A stretch of 64,000 bases of DNA, taken from Mycolicibacter heraklionensis. GTDB taxonomy: Bacteria > Actinomycetota > Actinomycetes > Mycobacteriales > Mycobacteriaceae. The stretch covers positions 3,786,880 to 3,850,879 of the forward strand of contig NZ_CP080997.1 in NCBI RefSeq assembly GCF_019645815.1, written 5' to 3'. Under the pieces are notes generated by a model. The model did no database searches and had not been told where the DNA came from. It worked only from the letters and a program-made list of their open reading frames with translations. Every line of letters begins with the position of its first letter. Positions within the stretch are counted from its first letter, which is position 1. A program made the translations under genes and the position numbers. Positions 33,128 to 40,391 of the stretch are shown piece by piece.

Positions 33128-34723
33128 TCACTCGTACACCCCTTCCAGATACCACCGCCGCAGCCGATAGCACAGCAACAGCGCCTGGCCGGGCGCTGCG
33201 CTCCCCGGCGAGTCCTCCAGCAGCGCCTGAACCCGGGCGGTGCGCCCGGATCCCGGCCCCTCCCGCTGCGGGTCCCACCAGCGTTCGTCGACCGACCAGG
33301 GCCCGGCCCACCAGCGCAGCCGGTCGTCGCGGCCCCGGGCGACCAGCCACGCGGGGTCGGCGGAGAAGAGTCCACGGCCGGTCACCCGGATCGGATTGCG
33401 TTCGGCGTCAAGCAGTTCCACCGGGTCGTCGAGTAGTACCGCCGGCGAGGGTTCGGGGAGGCGGCCGGGCCACGGCTGGCGCGGGTCGGCCAGCGGCACC
33501 GGCTCATCCCCCAGCGGGGTCAGGGTGATGCGCTCCGCGGGGCCGCGGCCGCCGGAGAGCACCGGCACCCGCACCGCTTCGGGGCCGAGCAGGCCCTGCA
33601 CCCGCACCAGGGCGCGGCGGGCACGCAACCGGTCCTCCTCGCCCAGACCGCCCCACAGCGGTAGCTGCAGCGCCTCGGTCGCCGAGAGCACCTCCACCGG
33701 TTGCAGCCGCAACAGCGTCACCGGGCCGGTGGGCCGGTCTCCGGCTACGCGGCTGTTCAGCCAGCCGTCGAGCTGCCAGCGCACCCGATCCGCGGTGGCG
33801 TCCTCGGTCAACGGCTCGGCGCACCGCCACACCCGGGTCAGCTCTTCCCCGGTTTCGGTGACGGCGTGAATGGCCAGCCGGGTGCACCCGACCCCGGCGG
33901 CCATCAGCGTGCGGTGCAGCACACCGGCCAGCGAGCGGCCAGCGAACGCCGCGGCGTCGACCCGGTCGATCGGCGGATCGCAGTGCAGCTCGGCATCGAG
34001 ATCCGGCGTGGGCTCCCGCCCGGACGGCCCACGTTCCGGCTCGGCGCGGGCGAACCGGTGCGCGGTGAGCGCGTCGGGACCGAACCGCGAGGTGACATCC
34101 GGGCGTGGTAGCGCAGCGAATTGCCCGATGGTCCGAATACCCAAGCGCCACAACAGGTCGATCAGGCCGTCACGTCCGGGTCCGGACAGGCTGGGCTCGG
34201 CGGCCAGCTGCCGGATCGACAGCCCGGACAGGAATCGGGCGTCTCCCCCGGGTGGCACCACGGCGCCGGCACGTGCGGCGAGCACCGCGGTGGAGAGCCC
34301 GCCGGCGATCCCGACCTGGCATTCGACATCGGCCGCGGCCACTGCGTCGACGAGACGTTCGGCGGCTTGCTCCTCGGAGCCGAAGGCCCGCACCGCACCG
34401 CGCACCGACACCACCAGCAGTCCGGGCCGCAACACCTCGGCGGCCGGTATCAGTTCGTCGACCGCAGTCAGGACCGGCTCAAACAGCCGGGCGTCGCGAT
34501 CGGTGTCGGCGGCCACCACATGCAGTGCCGGGCAGCGGGCCGCCGCTTCTCGGCGCCGCAGCCCGCGCCGCACCCCCGCCGCGCGGGCGCCCGCAGAACA
34601 GGCGATCACCCGGTTGGCCAGGGTGACCGCAACCGGCGCGGTGGCCGGTAATCCCGCCGCGGCTGCCGCGGCGACCGCGGGCCAGTCCATGCACCAGAGC
34701 GCCAGTACTCGAGGGTCGGCCAT
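33128..34723 (-). CDS. imuB: ImuB, catalytically inactive Y-family polymerase-like mutasome hub
   Basis: 531 aa. Y-family fold at the N-terminus (Leu-Ala-Leu-Trp-Cys-Met-Asp-Trp-Pro-Ala-Val), but the catalytic acidic residues of active Y-family enzymes are missing: Met-Asp-Trp-Pro in place of the first motif, and Ser-Val-Arg-Gly-Ala in place of Ser-x-Asp-Glu. The beta-clamp motif Gln353-Leu-Pro-Leu-Trp-Gly358 is intact. ImuB bridges ImuA', DnaE2 and the sliding clamp in damage-induced mutagenesis. It follows imuA' by 11 bases. Confidence 0.95.
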   Translation of the reverse strand: MADPRVLALWCMDWPAVAAAAAAGLPATAPVAVTLANRVIACSAGARAAGVRRGLRRREAAARCPALHVVAADTDRDARLFEPVLTAVDELIPAAEVLRPGLLVVSVRGAVRAFGSEEQAAERLVDAVAAADVECQVGIAGGLSTAVLAARAGAVVPPGGDARFLSGLSIRQLAAEPSLSGPGRDGLIDLLWRLGIRTIGQFAALPRPDVTSRFGPDALTAHRFARAEPERGPSGREPTPDLDAELHCDPPIDRVDAAAFAGRSLAGVLHRTLMAAGVGCTRLAIHAVTETGEELTRVWRCAEPLTEDATADRVRWQLDGWLNSRVAGDRPTGPVTLLRLQPVEVLSATEALQLPLWGGLGEEDRLRARRALVRVQGLLGPEAVRVPVLSGGRGPAERITLTPLGDEPVPLADPRQPWPGRLPEPSPAVLLDDPVELLDAERNPIRVTGRGLFSADPAWLVARGRDDRLRWWAGPWSVDERWWDPQREGPGSGRTARVQALLEDSPGSAAPGQALLLCYRLRRWYLEGVYE

Positions 34724-34734
34724 GAGAAGGCTCG

Positions 34735-35439
34735 CTACCCGGCTCTGGTTCGCCCGGCCGCGCGTCCGGCGGCCCGCACCTCGAGCCGCACCGCGCCGAT
34801 CCGCCCAAAGCCGGAGATGGCGCCGCAGCCCGTCATCTTGTCGCCTATGGTCTCGTAGCCGCTCACCCGGGCGTCCAGCTGCAGCGCCGTGCCCTGCCAG
34901 GTGCCGCCGGAGACCAGCAGGGCGCAGCCACGGTGGCGGGCGCGGGCCAGCACCACCCGGGTGCGCGCCGGCGGCACCGATCGGCCGCCCAGGCCGAGCA
35001 CCACCAGGTCCATGCCGTCCATCAGCACCGTGGCCACCTCCACCGGGTCGTTGCCGGGGTCGGGGATCACCGCGAGCCGGCTCAGGTCGGCACCCATCTC
35101 GGAGGCGGCCAGCAGCCCGAGGTCCGGTTGACCGACGATGGCCGTGTTGCCGCCGGCCGCCGTCACCGTGGCCACCATGTTCAGCATCAGTGAGCGGGCC
35201 CCCGAGAGCACCGCCACCGTGCCGCGCGGCAGTCCGGCGGGCAACACCCCGGCCAGCAGCGACGGGACCGGCAGCACTGCCTCGAAAACCGGGGCCGCCG
35301 CGGCCGACGGTGCGGACCCCCGCCGGCCCGCACCCACCTTGCCCGACACTGCCGCCATCTGCCGACGCAGCTGTTCCAGCTGGTCGGCGCGATTTCCTCC
35401 GGAGTTATGACGTTGCCCCAAGTCCACCGCCGCCGTCAT
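34735..35439 (-). CDS. imuA': ImuA' RecA-like mutasome subunit
   Basis: 234 aa from ATG 35439, chosen because GGAGG sits six bases upstream; the longer frame runs through the LexA box. A RecA-like protein that lacks a clear Walker A: the Gly-Thr-Val-Ala-Val-Leu-Ser-Gly-Ala-Arg-Ser-Leu segment stands in its place. Needed together with ImuB and DnaE2 for induced mutation in M. tuberculosis (Rv3395c). The C-terminus is rich in Ala/Arg. First gene of a two-gene SOS operon. Confidence 0.9.
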   Translation of the reverse strand: MTAAVDLGQRHNSGGNRADQLEQLRRQMAAVSGKVGAGRRGSAPSAAAAPVFEAVLPVPSLLAGVLPAGLPRGTVAVLSGARSLMLNMVATVTAAGGNTAIVGQPDLGLLAASEMGADLSRLAVIPDPGNDPVEVATVLMDGMDLVVLGLGGRSVPPARTRVVLARARHRGCALLVSGGTWQGTALQLDARVSGYETIGDKMTGCGAISGFGRIGAVRLEVRAAGRAAGRTRAG

Positions 35440-35467
35440 GATCGCCTCCGGAAAAACTCGCATATGT

Positions 35468-35483
35468 TCGAAACTATGTTCGA
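35468..35483. promoter_or_regulatory. LexA (SOS) box of imuA'-imuB
   Basis: TCGAAACTATGTTCGA on the + strand matches TCGAAC-N4-GTTCGA at 11 of 12 fixed positions. It lies 28 bases upstream of the imuA' start, the expected place for LexA repression. About 150 bases separate it from the divergent DUF2236 gene. Confidence 0.85.
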
Positions 35484-35634
35484 TTGACCCCGAGTGAACA
35501 CTCCCCCACCGACAACCGTCAAGCCGGATCCCCCGGCGGCGCAACAACGGCCTCGCGTGCCCCATCAGCACCGCGCCAAAGGCCGCCAGACCGAAGGGTT
35601 GGTACACAGTTCAAAATATGTAACACTGTTCCGC

Positions 35635-36489
35635 ATGACCCAGTCCGTGGAGACCGACGCGGCTACCGATGCGCTCCCGTTGGGACCGCAGTCCCTGGTA
35701 TGGCGCTACTTCGGCGATAACCGGATGTTCTTGATCGGCCCGCGGCCCGCGGTGCTGCAGAACATGCTCGCCGAGCTCGGCCAGGGCGTGCTGGACCACT
35801 CGGTGTTCTTCACCGACACCGCCGCCCGCGTCAAACGCTCGCTGCCGCCGATCTTCATGACCGTCTACGGCGCCGAGTCCGACAACCCCGGCCAGCAGGT
35901 CCGCGACTTCCACCGCGAAATCAAGGGCACCATGCCGGACGGAAACCGCTATCACGCCCTAGATCCCGAGACCTACTTCTGGGCGCACGCCACCTTCGTC
36001 GAGCAGGTGCTGTACTTCGCCGACACCTTCGTCAAGCGGCTGACCCCCGCCGAGAAGGAGCGGATCTACCTCGAATCGAAGACCTGGTATCGCCGCTACG
36101 GTGTCAGCGACCGGGCGATGCCGGCCGACTACGCCGAGTTCGAGCGCTACTGGAATCGGATGCTGGACAAGGTTCTCGTCGACCACCCGACCGCCAAGTA
36201 CGGCGTCGGCTATGTCACCAAGGGCTTCCCCTGCCCCAAGGGGGTGCCGCCGACGCTGTGGCGGGTGATCGCGACAGTCTTCAATCCGCTCGCGGCGTTT
36301 CTCACCACCGGCGGCATGCCGCCGAGCACCCGCGCCCAACTGGGTCTGCCGTGGAGTGATCGACAGGAACGGCGCTATCAGCGGTTCGCGGCGGTCTGCC
36401 GGTCACGGCCGGTCAACTGGGCGTGGGATCATTTGCCGATGCGACTGCGCTACAACAAATTCGCCTATGCCGGCTACACCCGGGGCTGA
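35635..36489 (+). CDS. DUF2236 (MpaB/latex-clearing-type) family oxygenase-like protein
   Basis: 284 aa from ATG 35635. DUF2236 family: Val-Trp-Arg-Tyr-Phe-Gly-Asp near the N-terminus, Gln-Val-Arg-Asp-Phe-His-Arg, Tyr-Phe-Trp-Ala-His-Ala-Thr-Phe with the conserved His-Ala-Thr, and Arg-Arg-Tyr-Gly-Val-Ser-Asp. Some members are haem-dependent (rubber oxygenase Lcp) and MpaB is an oxygenase in mycophenolate synthesis, but most mycobacterial copies are uncharacterised. It overlaps the downstream TetR gene by 23 bases, so the regulator probably controls it. Upstream sequence 35595-35630 is AT-rich with an ACAGT/ACTGT inverted pair. Confidence 0.82.
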   Translation: MTQSVETDAATDALPLGPQSLVWRYFGDNRMFLIGPRPAVLQNMLAELGQGVLDHSVFFTDTAARVKRSLPPIFMTVYGAESDNPGQQVRDFHREIKGTMPDGNRYHALDPETYFWAHATFVEQVLYFADTFVKRLTPAEKERIYLESKTWYRRYGVSDRAMPADYAEFERYWNRMLDKVLVDHPTAKYGVGYVTKGFPCPKGVPPTLWRVIATVFNPLAAFLTTGGMPPSTRAQLGLPWSDRQERRYQRFAAVCRSRPVNWAWDHLPMRLRYNKFAYAGYTRG

Positions 36490-37069
36490 CCCGGCGACCA
36501 CCGCCATCCTCGACGCCGCGGTCGTCGAGTTCGAGCAGCACGGCTTCCGGCGGGTCGCGCTCGACGACGTCGCTCGCCGCGCCGGGGTCAGCCGCACCAC
36601 CATCTACCGCCGGTTCGCCGGCCGCGACGAGCTGGTCGCCGCGGTCATCGACCGGGAGAACGCCGCGCTCTACGCCGATATCGCCGCCGAGCTGAAAAAC
36701 TCTGGCGCCCAGTCGAACTACTATGTCGAGGCATTCACCTCCGCGATCATGCAGTTCCGCCGGCATCGAGTGCTCAACCGGATGATCACCGATGAGCCGG
36801 CGCTGGCGCTGGAGCTCTCCCGACAGCACTACGGTGCGATCGTGGACCGGATGTCCGAAGCCCTGCAGGTGATCTTCCCGGCCGGGTTCGCCGAGCGCAT
36901 CGGCCCGCAGGTGGTCACCGAATTGGCCGACACCATCCTGCGATACGCGGCGATGGCACTGTTATTGCCGTCGCGCGACCCGCTGGATTCCGTCGAAGAC
37001 ATCCGCACGTTCGCGACCGTGCATTTCCTGCCCAGTCTTCCCGCGGCGCTGCGCAGCATGCCGGTGTAG
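36467..37069 (+). CDS. TetR-family transcriptional regulator
   Basis: 200 aa from ATG 36467, inside the end of the DUF2236 gene. N-terminal helix-turn-helix: Val-Ala-Leu-Asp-Asp-Val-Ala-Arg-Arg-Ala-Gly-Val-Ser-Arg-Thr-Thr-Ile-Tyr-Arg-Arg-Phe (about 28-48). The C-terminal ligand domain is unassigned. Co-transcribed with the DUF2236 gene and likely its repressor. Confidence 0.88.
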   Translation: MPATPGADPATTAILDAAVVEFEQHGFRRVALDDVARRAGVSRTTIYRRFAGRDELVAAVIDRENAALYADIAAELKNSGAQSNYYVEAFTSAIMQFRRHRVLNRMITDEPALALELSRQHYGAIVDRMSEALQVIFPAGFAERIGPQVVTELADTILRYAAMALLLPSRDPLDSVEDIRTFATVHFLPSLPAALRSMPV

Positions 37070-37083
37070 GGACAGCCCGCCCG

Positions 37084-37998
37084 TCAGAGCGCCGCGGCAG
37101 CAACCCCCATCGAGGCGGCCACCTCAGGCATGTACCGCTCCGCGAGCACAGTGGCGATAGCCTCGATCTCAGCGGACAGCGGATACATGTGGCGATATTG
37201 CAGCACCTGTTTGCCGATCAGCCCGAGCCGCTCGGTGAACGTCGGCGTGCGGCCCGGATCCAGCAACGGGCTGTTGAACGGGGCGCAGTCGGAGCGCTGA
37301 AACTCGAAAGCGGCGCTGATCCGCGGCGCGGCTCCCAGGCGGCTGCCGCGCCCACCCCAATGCAGCACTGCCTGGTTCCAGGCGAACATGGTGCCGGCCG
37401 TGGCGGGCAGCGCCCGAATGTCCTGCAGATTGTGGACGATCGCGTTGTCCGGCCCGTCCCATCGCCGCTGAACGAAACGATCATCGAGATGGGCGGGCAG
37501 CATGTACATGCATCCGTTGAGCGTGGTGGCATCGGTGAACGGGAGCCACACGGTCAGTGTCCGGGGCGAGTTGTCGTCATCGAGGGTGTTGATCAACTTG
37601 TCCCGATGTGGTCCCCAGCCGATGGAGTTGTCGCTGGGGTTGACGTGCCAGACCCAGAAGTCGGGCAACGCCCGATAGCCCTCACCCATCACGCTGGCGA
37701 GGAACTCCGAAAGTCCCTGGAAAGCCAGCCACAACTCGTCGTAGACGAAGGCGAAAGCCAGCGGGATTCCTCGTTGGTACAGCGTCGACACACCCGTGCG
37801 AATGGGGGCGACGACCGCTTCCGGGAAGGCGTCGGGAACCTGGACGTAGCCCTCGCGCTTCAAGTTGGCCAGCTGGGTATCGAGCTCGCCGACCGCCGCC
37901 GATGGGCGGGCGCCCCCGGCTTCTATTGACATCCCCGGGCACAGTTGCGCCCAGAATTCGCGACGCGCAACGTCGGCCGCCGAAAGCGCAGCGATCAT
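37084..37998 (-). CDS. Phytanoyl-CoA dioxygenase (PhyH)-like 2OG/Fe(II) oxygenase
   Basis: 304 aa from ATG 37998, with GGGAG eight bases upstream. Jelly-roll dioxygenase: iron ligands His131-x-Asp133 (Gly-Pro-His-Arg-Asp-Lys) and His213 (Leu-His-Trp-Gly-Gly-Arg), with an Arg a few residues later for 2-oxoglutarate. It starts five bases after the guaA stop on the same strand, so it is probably translated with guaA. Substrate unknown; the surroundings give no lipid or antibiotic cluster. It is not at this position in M. tuberculosis as I remember it. Confidence 0.82.
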   Translation of the reverse strand: MIAALSAADVARREFWAQLCPGMSIEAGGARPSAAVGELDTQLANLKREGYVQVPDAFPEAVVAPIRTGVSTLYQRGIPLAFAFVYDELWLAFQGLSEFLASVMGEGYRALPDFWVWHVNPSDNSIGWGPHRDKLINTLDDDNSPRTLTVWLPFTDATTLNGCMYMLPAHLDDRFVQRRWDGPDNAIVHNLQDIRALPATAGTMFAWNQAVLHWGGRGSRLGAAPRISAAFEFQRSDCAPFNSPLLDPGRTPTFTERLGLIGKQVLQYRHMYPLSAEIEAIATVLAERYMPEVAASMGVAAAAL

Positions 37999-38003
37999 CG
38001 TGA

Positions 38004-39557
38004 CTACTCCCACTCAATAGTGCCGGGTGGTTTGCTGGTGACATCCAACACTACGCGGTTGACCTCGGGAACCTCATTGGTTATCCGAGTTGAGATCCGC
38101 TCCAGCACTTCGTAGGGCACCCGGGTCCAGTCGGCGGTCATGGCGTCCTCACTGGACACCGGCCGCAGCACGACCGGATGGCCGTAGGTGCGGCCGTCGC
38201 CCTGCACACCCACCGACCGGACATCGGCCAGCAGCACCACCGGGCACTGCCAGATCTGGTGGTCCAGACCGGCTGCGGTCAACTCCTCGCGGGCTATCGC
38301 GTCGGCCTGACGCAGCGTCGCCAGCCGCGGGCCGGTGACCTCGCCGACGATCCGGATGCCCAGCCCGGGGCCCGGGAACGGTTGGCGGGCAACGATCTCC
38401 TCCGGCAGTCCCAGCTCGCGCCCGACCGCGCGCACCTCGTCTTTGAACAGCAGCCGCAGCGGTTCGACGAGGCTGAACTTCAGGTCGTCGGGCAACCCGC
38501 CGACGTTGTGGTGGCTCTTGATGTTCGCGGTGCCGGCGCCCCCACCGGATTCCACCACGTCCGGATACAGCGTGCCCTGCACCAGGAACTCGACATCGTG
38601 GTCTCCCAAGGTGTCTCGCACCGCACCTTCGAAAGCCCGGATGAACTGGCGCCCGATGATCTTTCGTTTGCCCTCGGGATCGGACACCCCCGACAGCGCG
38701 TCGAGGAAGACCGCTTCGGCGTCCACGGTGACCAGCTTGGCGCCGGTGGCGGAGACGAAGTCGTTCTGCACCTGCTCGCGTTCCCCGGCGCGCAGCAGCC
38801 CATGGTCGACGAACACACACGTCAGCCGGTCACCGATGGCACGCTGCACCAGCGCCGCGGCCACCGCGGAGTCCACGCCGCCGGACAGTCCGCAGATGGC
38901 GTGGCCGTCGCCGATCTGTTCGCGCACCTGCTCGATCAGCGCCTCGGCGATGCTGGCGGGCGTCCAGGCGGCGTCGATGCCGGCGAACTCGTGCAGGAAC
39001 CGGCTGAGCACCCGCTGCCCGTAGGGGGTGTGGATCACCTCGGGGTGGTACTGCACCCCGGCCAGCCGGCGGGCGCGGTTCTCGAACGCGGCCACCGGGG
39101 CACCCGCGGTGCCGGCCACCACGGTGAACCCGTCCGGCGCAACGGTCACGGCGTCGCCGTGGCTCATCCACACCGGCTGGGTGCCCGGCAGGCCCGAGTG
39201 GAGTTCTCCGCCGGTCACCGTCAGTTCGGTGCGGCCGTACTCACTGGTCCCGGTGTGCTCGACGGTGCCGCCGAGCGCGGCGGCCATGGCCTGGAAGCCG
39301 TAGCAGATACCGAACACCGGAATGTCGAGGTCGAACAGCGCCGGATCGAGCCGCGGGGCGCCCTCGGCGTAGACGCTGGCCGGTCCGCCGGACAGCACGA
39401 TCGCCAGCGGATTGCGCGCAGCGATCTCTTCGACGGTCGCGGTGTGCGGGACCACCTCGGAGAACACCCGTGCCTCGCGGACCCGGCGGGCGATCAGTTG
39501 GGCGTACTGCGCGCCGAAGTCGATGACCAAGACGGGGCGAGACGATGGTGACGACAC
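38004..39557 (-). CDS. guaA: GMP synthase (glutamine-hydrolysing)
   Basis: 517 aa from GTG 39557 (Val-Ser-Ser-Pro-Ser-Ser-Arg-Pro-Val-Leu); a TTG at 39596 would add 13 residues. Converts XMP to GMP. N-terminal class I glutamine amidotransferase with nucleophile Cys in Gly-Ile-Cys-Tyr-Gly-Phe-Gln and His-Pro-Glu; ATP pyrophosphatase P-loop Ser-Gly-Gly-Val-Asp-Ser; C-terminal dimerisation domain ending Pro-Pro-Gly-Thr-Ile-Glu-Trp-Glu. Conserved Rv3396c orthologue. Confidence 0.97.
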   Translation of the reverse strand: MSSPSSRPVLVIDFGAQYAQLIARRVREARVFSEVVPHTATVEEIAARNPLAIVLSGGPASVYAEGAPRLDPALFDLDIPVFGICYGFQAMAAALGGTVEHTGTSEYGRTELTVTGGELHSGLPGTQPVWMSHGDAVTVAPDGFTVVAGTAGAPVAAFENRARRLAGVQYHPEVIHTPYGQRVLSRFLHEFAGIDAAWTPASIAEALIEQVREQIGDGHAICGLSGGVDSAVAAALVQRAIGDRLTCVFVDHGLLRAGEREQVQNDFVSATGAKLVTVDAEAVFLDALSGVSDPEGKRKIIGRQFIRAFEGAVRDTLGDHDVEFLVQGTLYPDVVESGGGAGTANIKSHHNVGGLPDDLKFSLVEPLRLLFKDEVRAVGRELGLPEEIVARQPFPGPGLGIRIVGEVTGPRLATLRQADAIAREELTAAGLDHQIWQCPVVLLADVRSVGVQGDGRTYGHPVVLRPVSSEDAMTADWTRVPYEVLERISTRITNEVPEVNRVVLDVTSKPPGTIEWE

Positions 39558-39646
39558 CGCAAAGAGTCTAGTGGCGGCAAAAGTCGGCCGGACCAACGGC
39601 GGGCATGGTGAAGTAGAGGCACACCGCCTCAGAAGAAGGAGAACAT

Positions 39647-40381
39647 GTGCTGGGTCTGCCCGAAACGGTGCGTGCCTGCCTGTTCGACCTCGACGGAGTG
39701 CTCACTGACACCGCAAGCGTGCACACTCGCGCCTGGAAGGCCATGTTCGATGCCTACCTGTCGGCGCGCGCCGAACTCACCGGCGAACCGTTCGTGCCGT
39801 TCGACCCCGAAGACGATTACCGGCGCTTCGTCGACGGCCGGAAACGCGACGACGGGGTGCGCTCATTTCTGGCCAGCCGCGGCATCACGCTGCCCGACGG
39901 TGCCGACGACGACCCGCCCGACGCCGAAACCGTGCACGGTCTGGGCAACCGCAAGAACCAGGCGTTCCAGGTGACACTGCAGGCCGACGGGGTGGAGGTG
40001 TTCGAGGGGTCCCGGCGCTACCTGGCGGCGGTCACCGGCGCCGGCCTGGCCACCGCGGTGGTGTCGGCCAGCGCCAACGCCGGTGAAGTCCTGGCGCGCA
40101 CCGGTCTGGACAAGTTCATCGGCGAGCGAGTCGACGGCGTGACGCTGCGCACCGAACACATCGCGGGCAAGCCCGCACCGGATTCGTTCCTGCGGGCGGC
40201 GCAGCTGCTCGGTGTCGCCCCCGCCGCGGCCGCAGTGTTCGAGGATGCGCTCGCGGGCGTGGCGGCCGGTCGAGCCGGCGGGTTCGGCTTCGTGGTGGGC
40301 GTCGACCGGGTGGGCCAGCGCGATGATCTGCTGAGCCACGGCGCCGACGTCGTCGTCACCGATCTGGAGGAACTGTTGTGA
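39647..40381 (+). CDS. Beta-phosphoglucomutase-type HAD hydrolase
   Basis: 244 aa from GTG 39647, with AAGGAG five bases upstream. HAD motif Phe-Asp-Leu-Asp-Gly-Val-Leu-Thr-Asp near residue 13, cap domain, Val-Ser-Ala-Ser-Ala-Asn, Gly-Lys-Pro-Ala-Pro-Asp and Phe-Glu-Asp-Ala-Leu-Ala-Gly. The pairing with a GH65 phosphorylase, 10 bases downstream, fits conversion of beta-glucose-1-phosphate to glucose-6-phosphate. Orthologue of Rv3400. Confidence 0.92.
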   Translation: MLGLPETVRACLFDLDGVLTDTASVHTRAWKAMFDAYLSARAELTGEPFVPFDPEDDYRRFVDGRKRDDGVRSFLASRGITLPDGADDDPPDAETVHGLGNRKNQAFQVTLQADGVEVFEGSRRYLAAVTGAGLATAVVSASANAGEVLARTGLDKFIGERVDGVTLRTEHIAGKPAPDSFLRAAQLLGVAPAAAAVFEDALAGVAAGRAGGFGFVVGVDRVGQRDDLLSHGADVVVTDLEELL

Positions 40382-40391
40382 AAGCGGGCCG

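Noticed and set aside
33870..35441. 523-codon + strand frame opposite imuB/imuA'
   Set aside because: Ser/Arg/Pro-rich shadow; imuB and imuA' on the other strand have the clamp-binding motif, proper ribosome binding sites and a LexA box.
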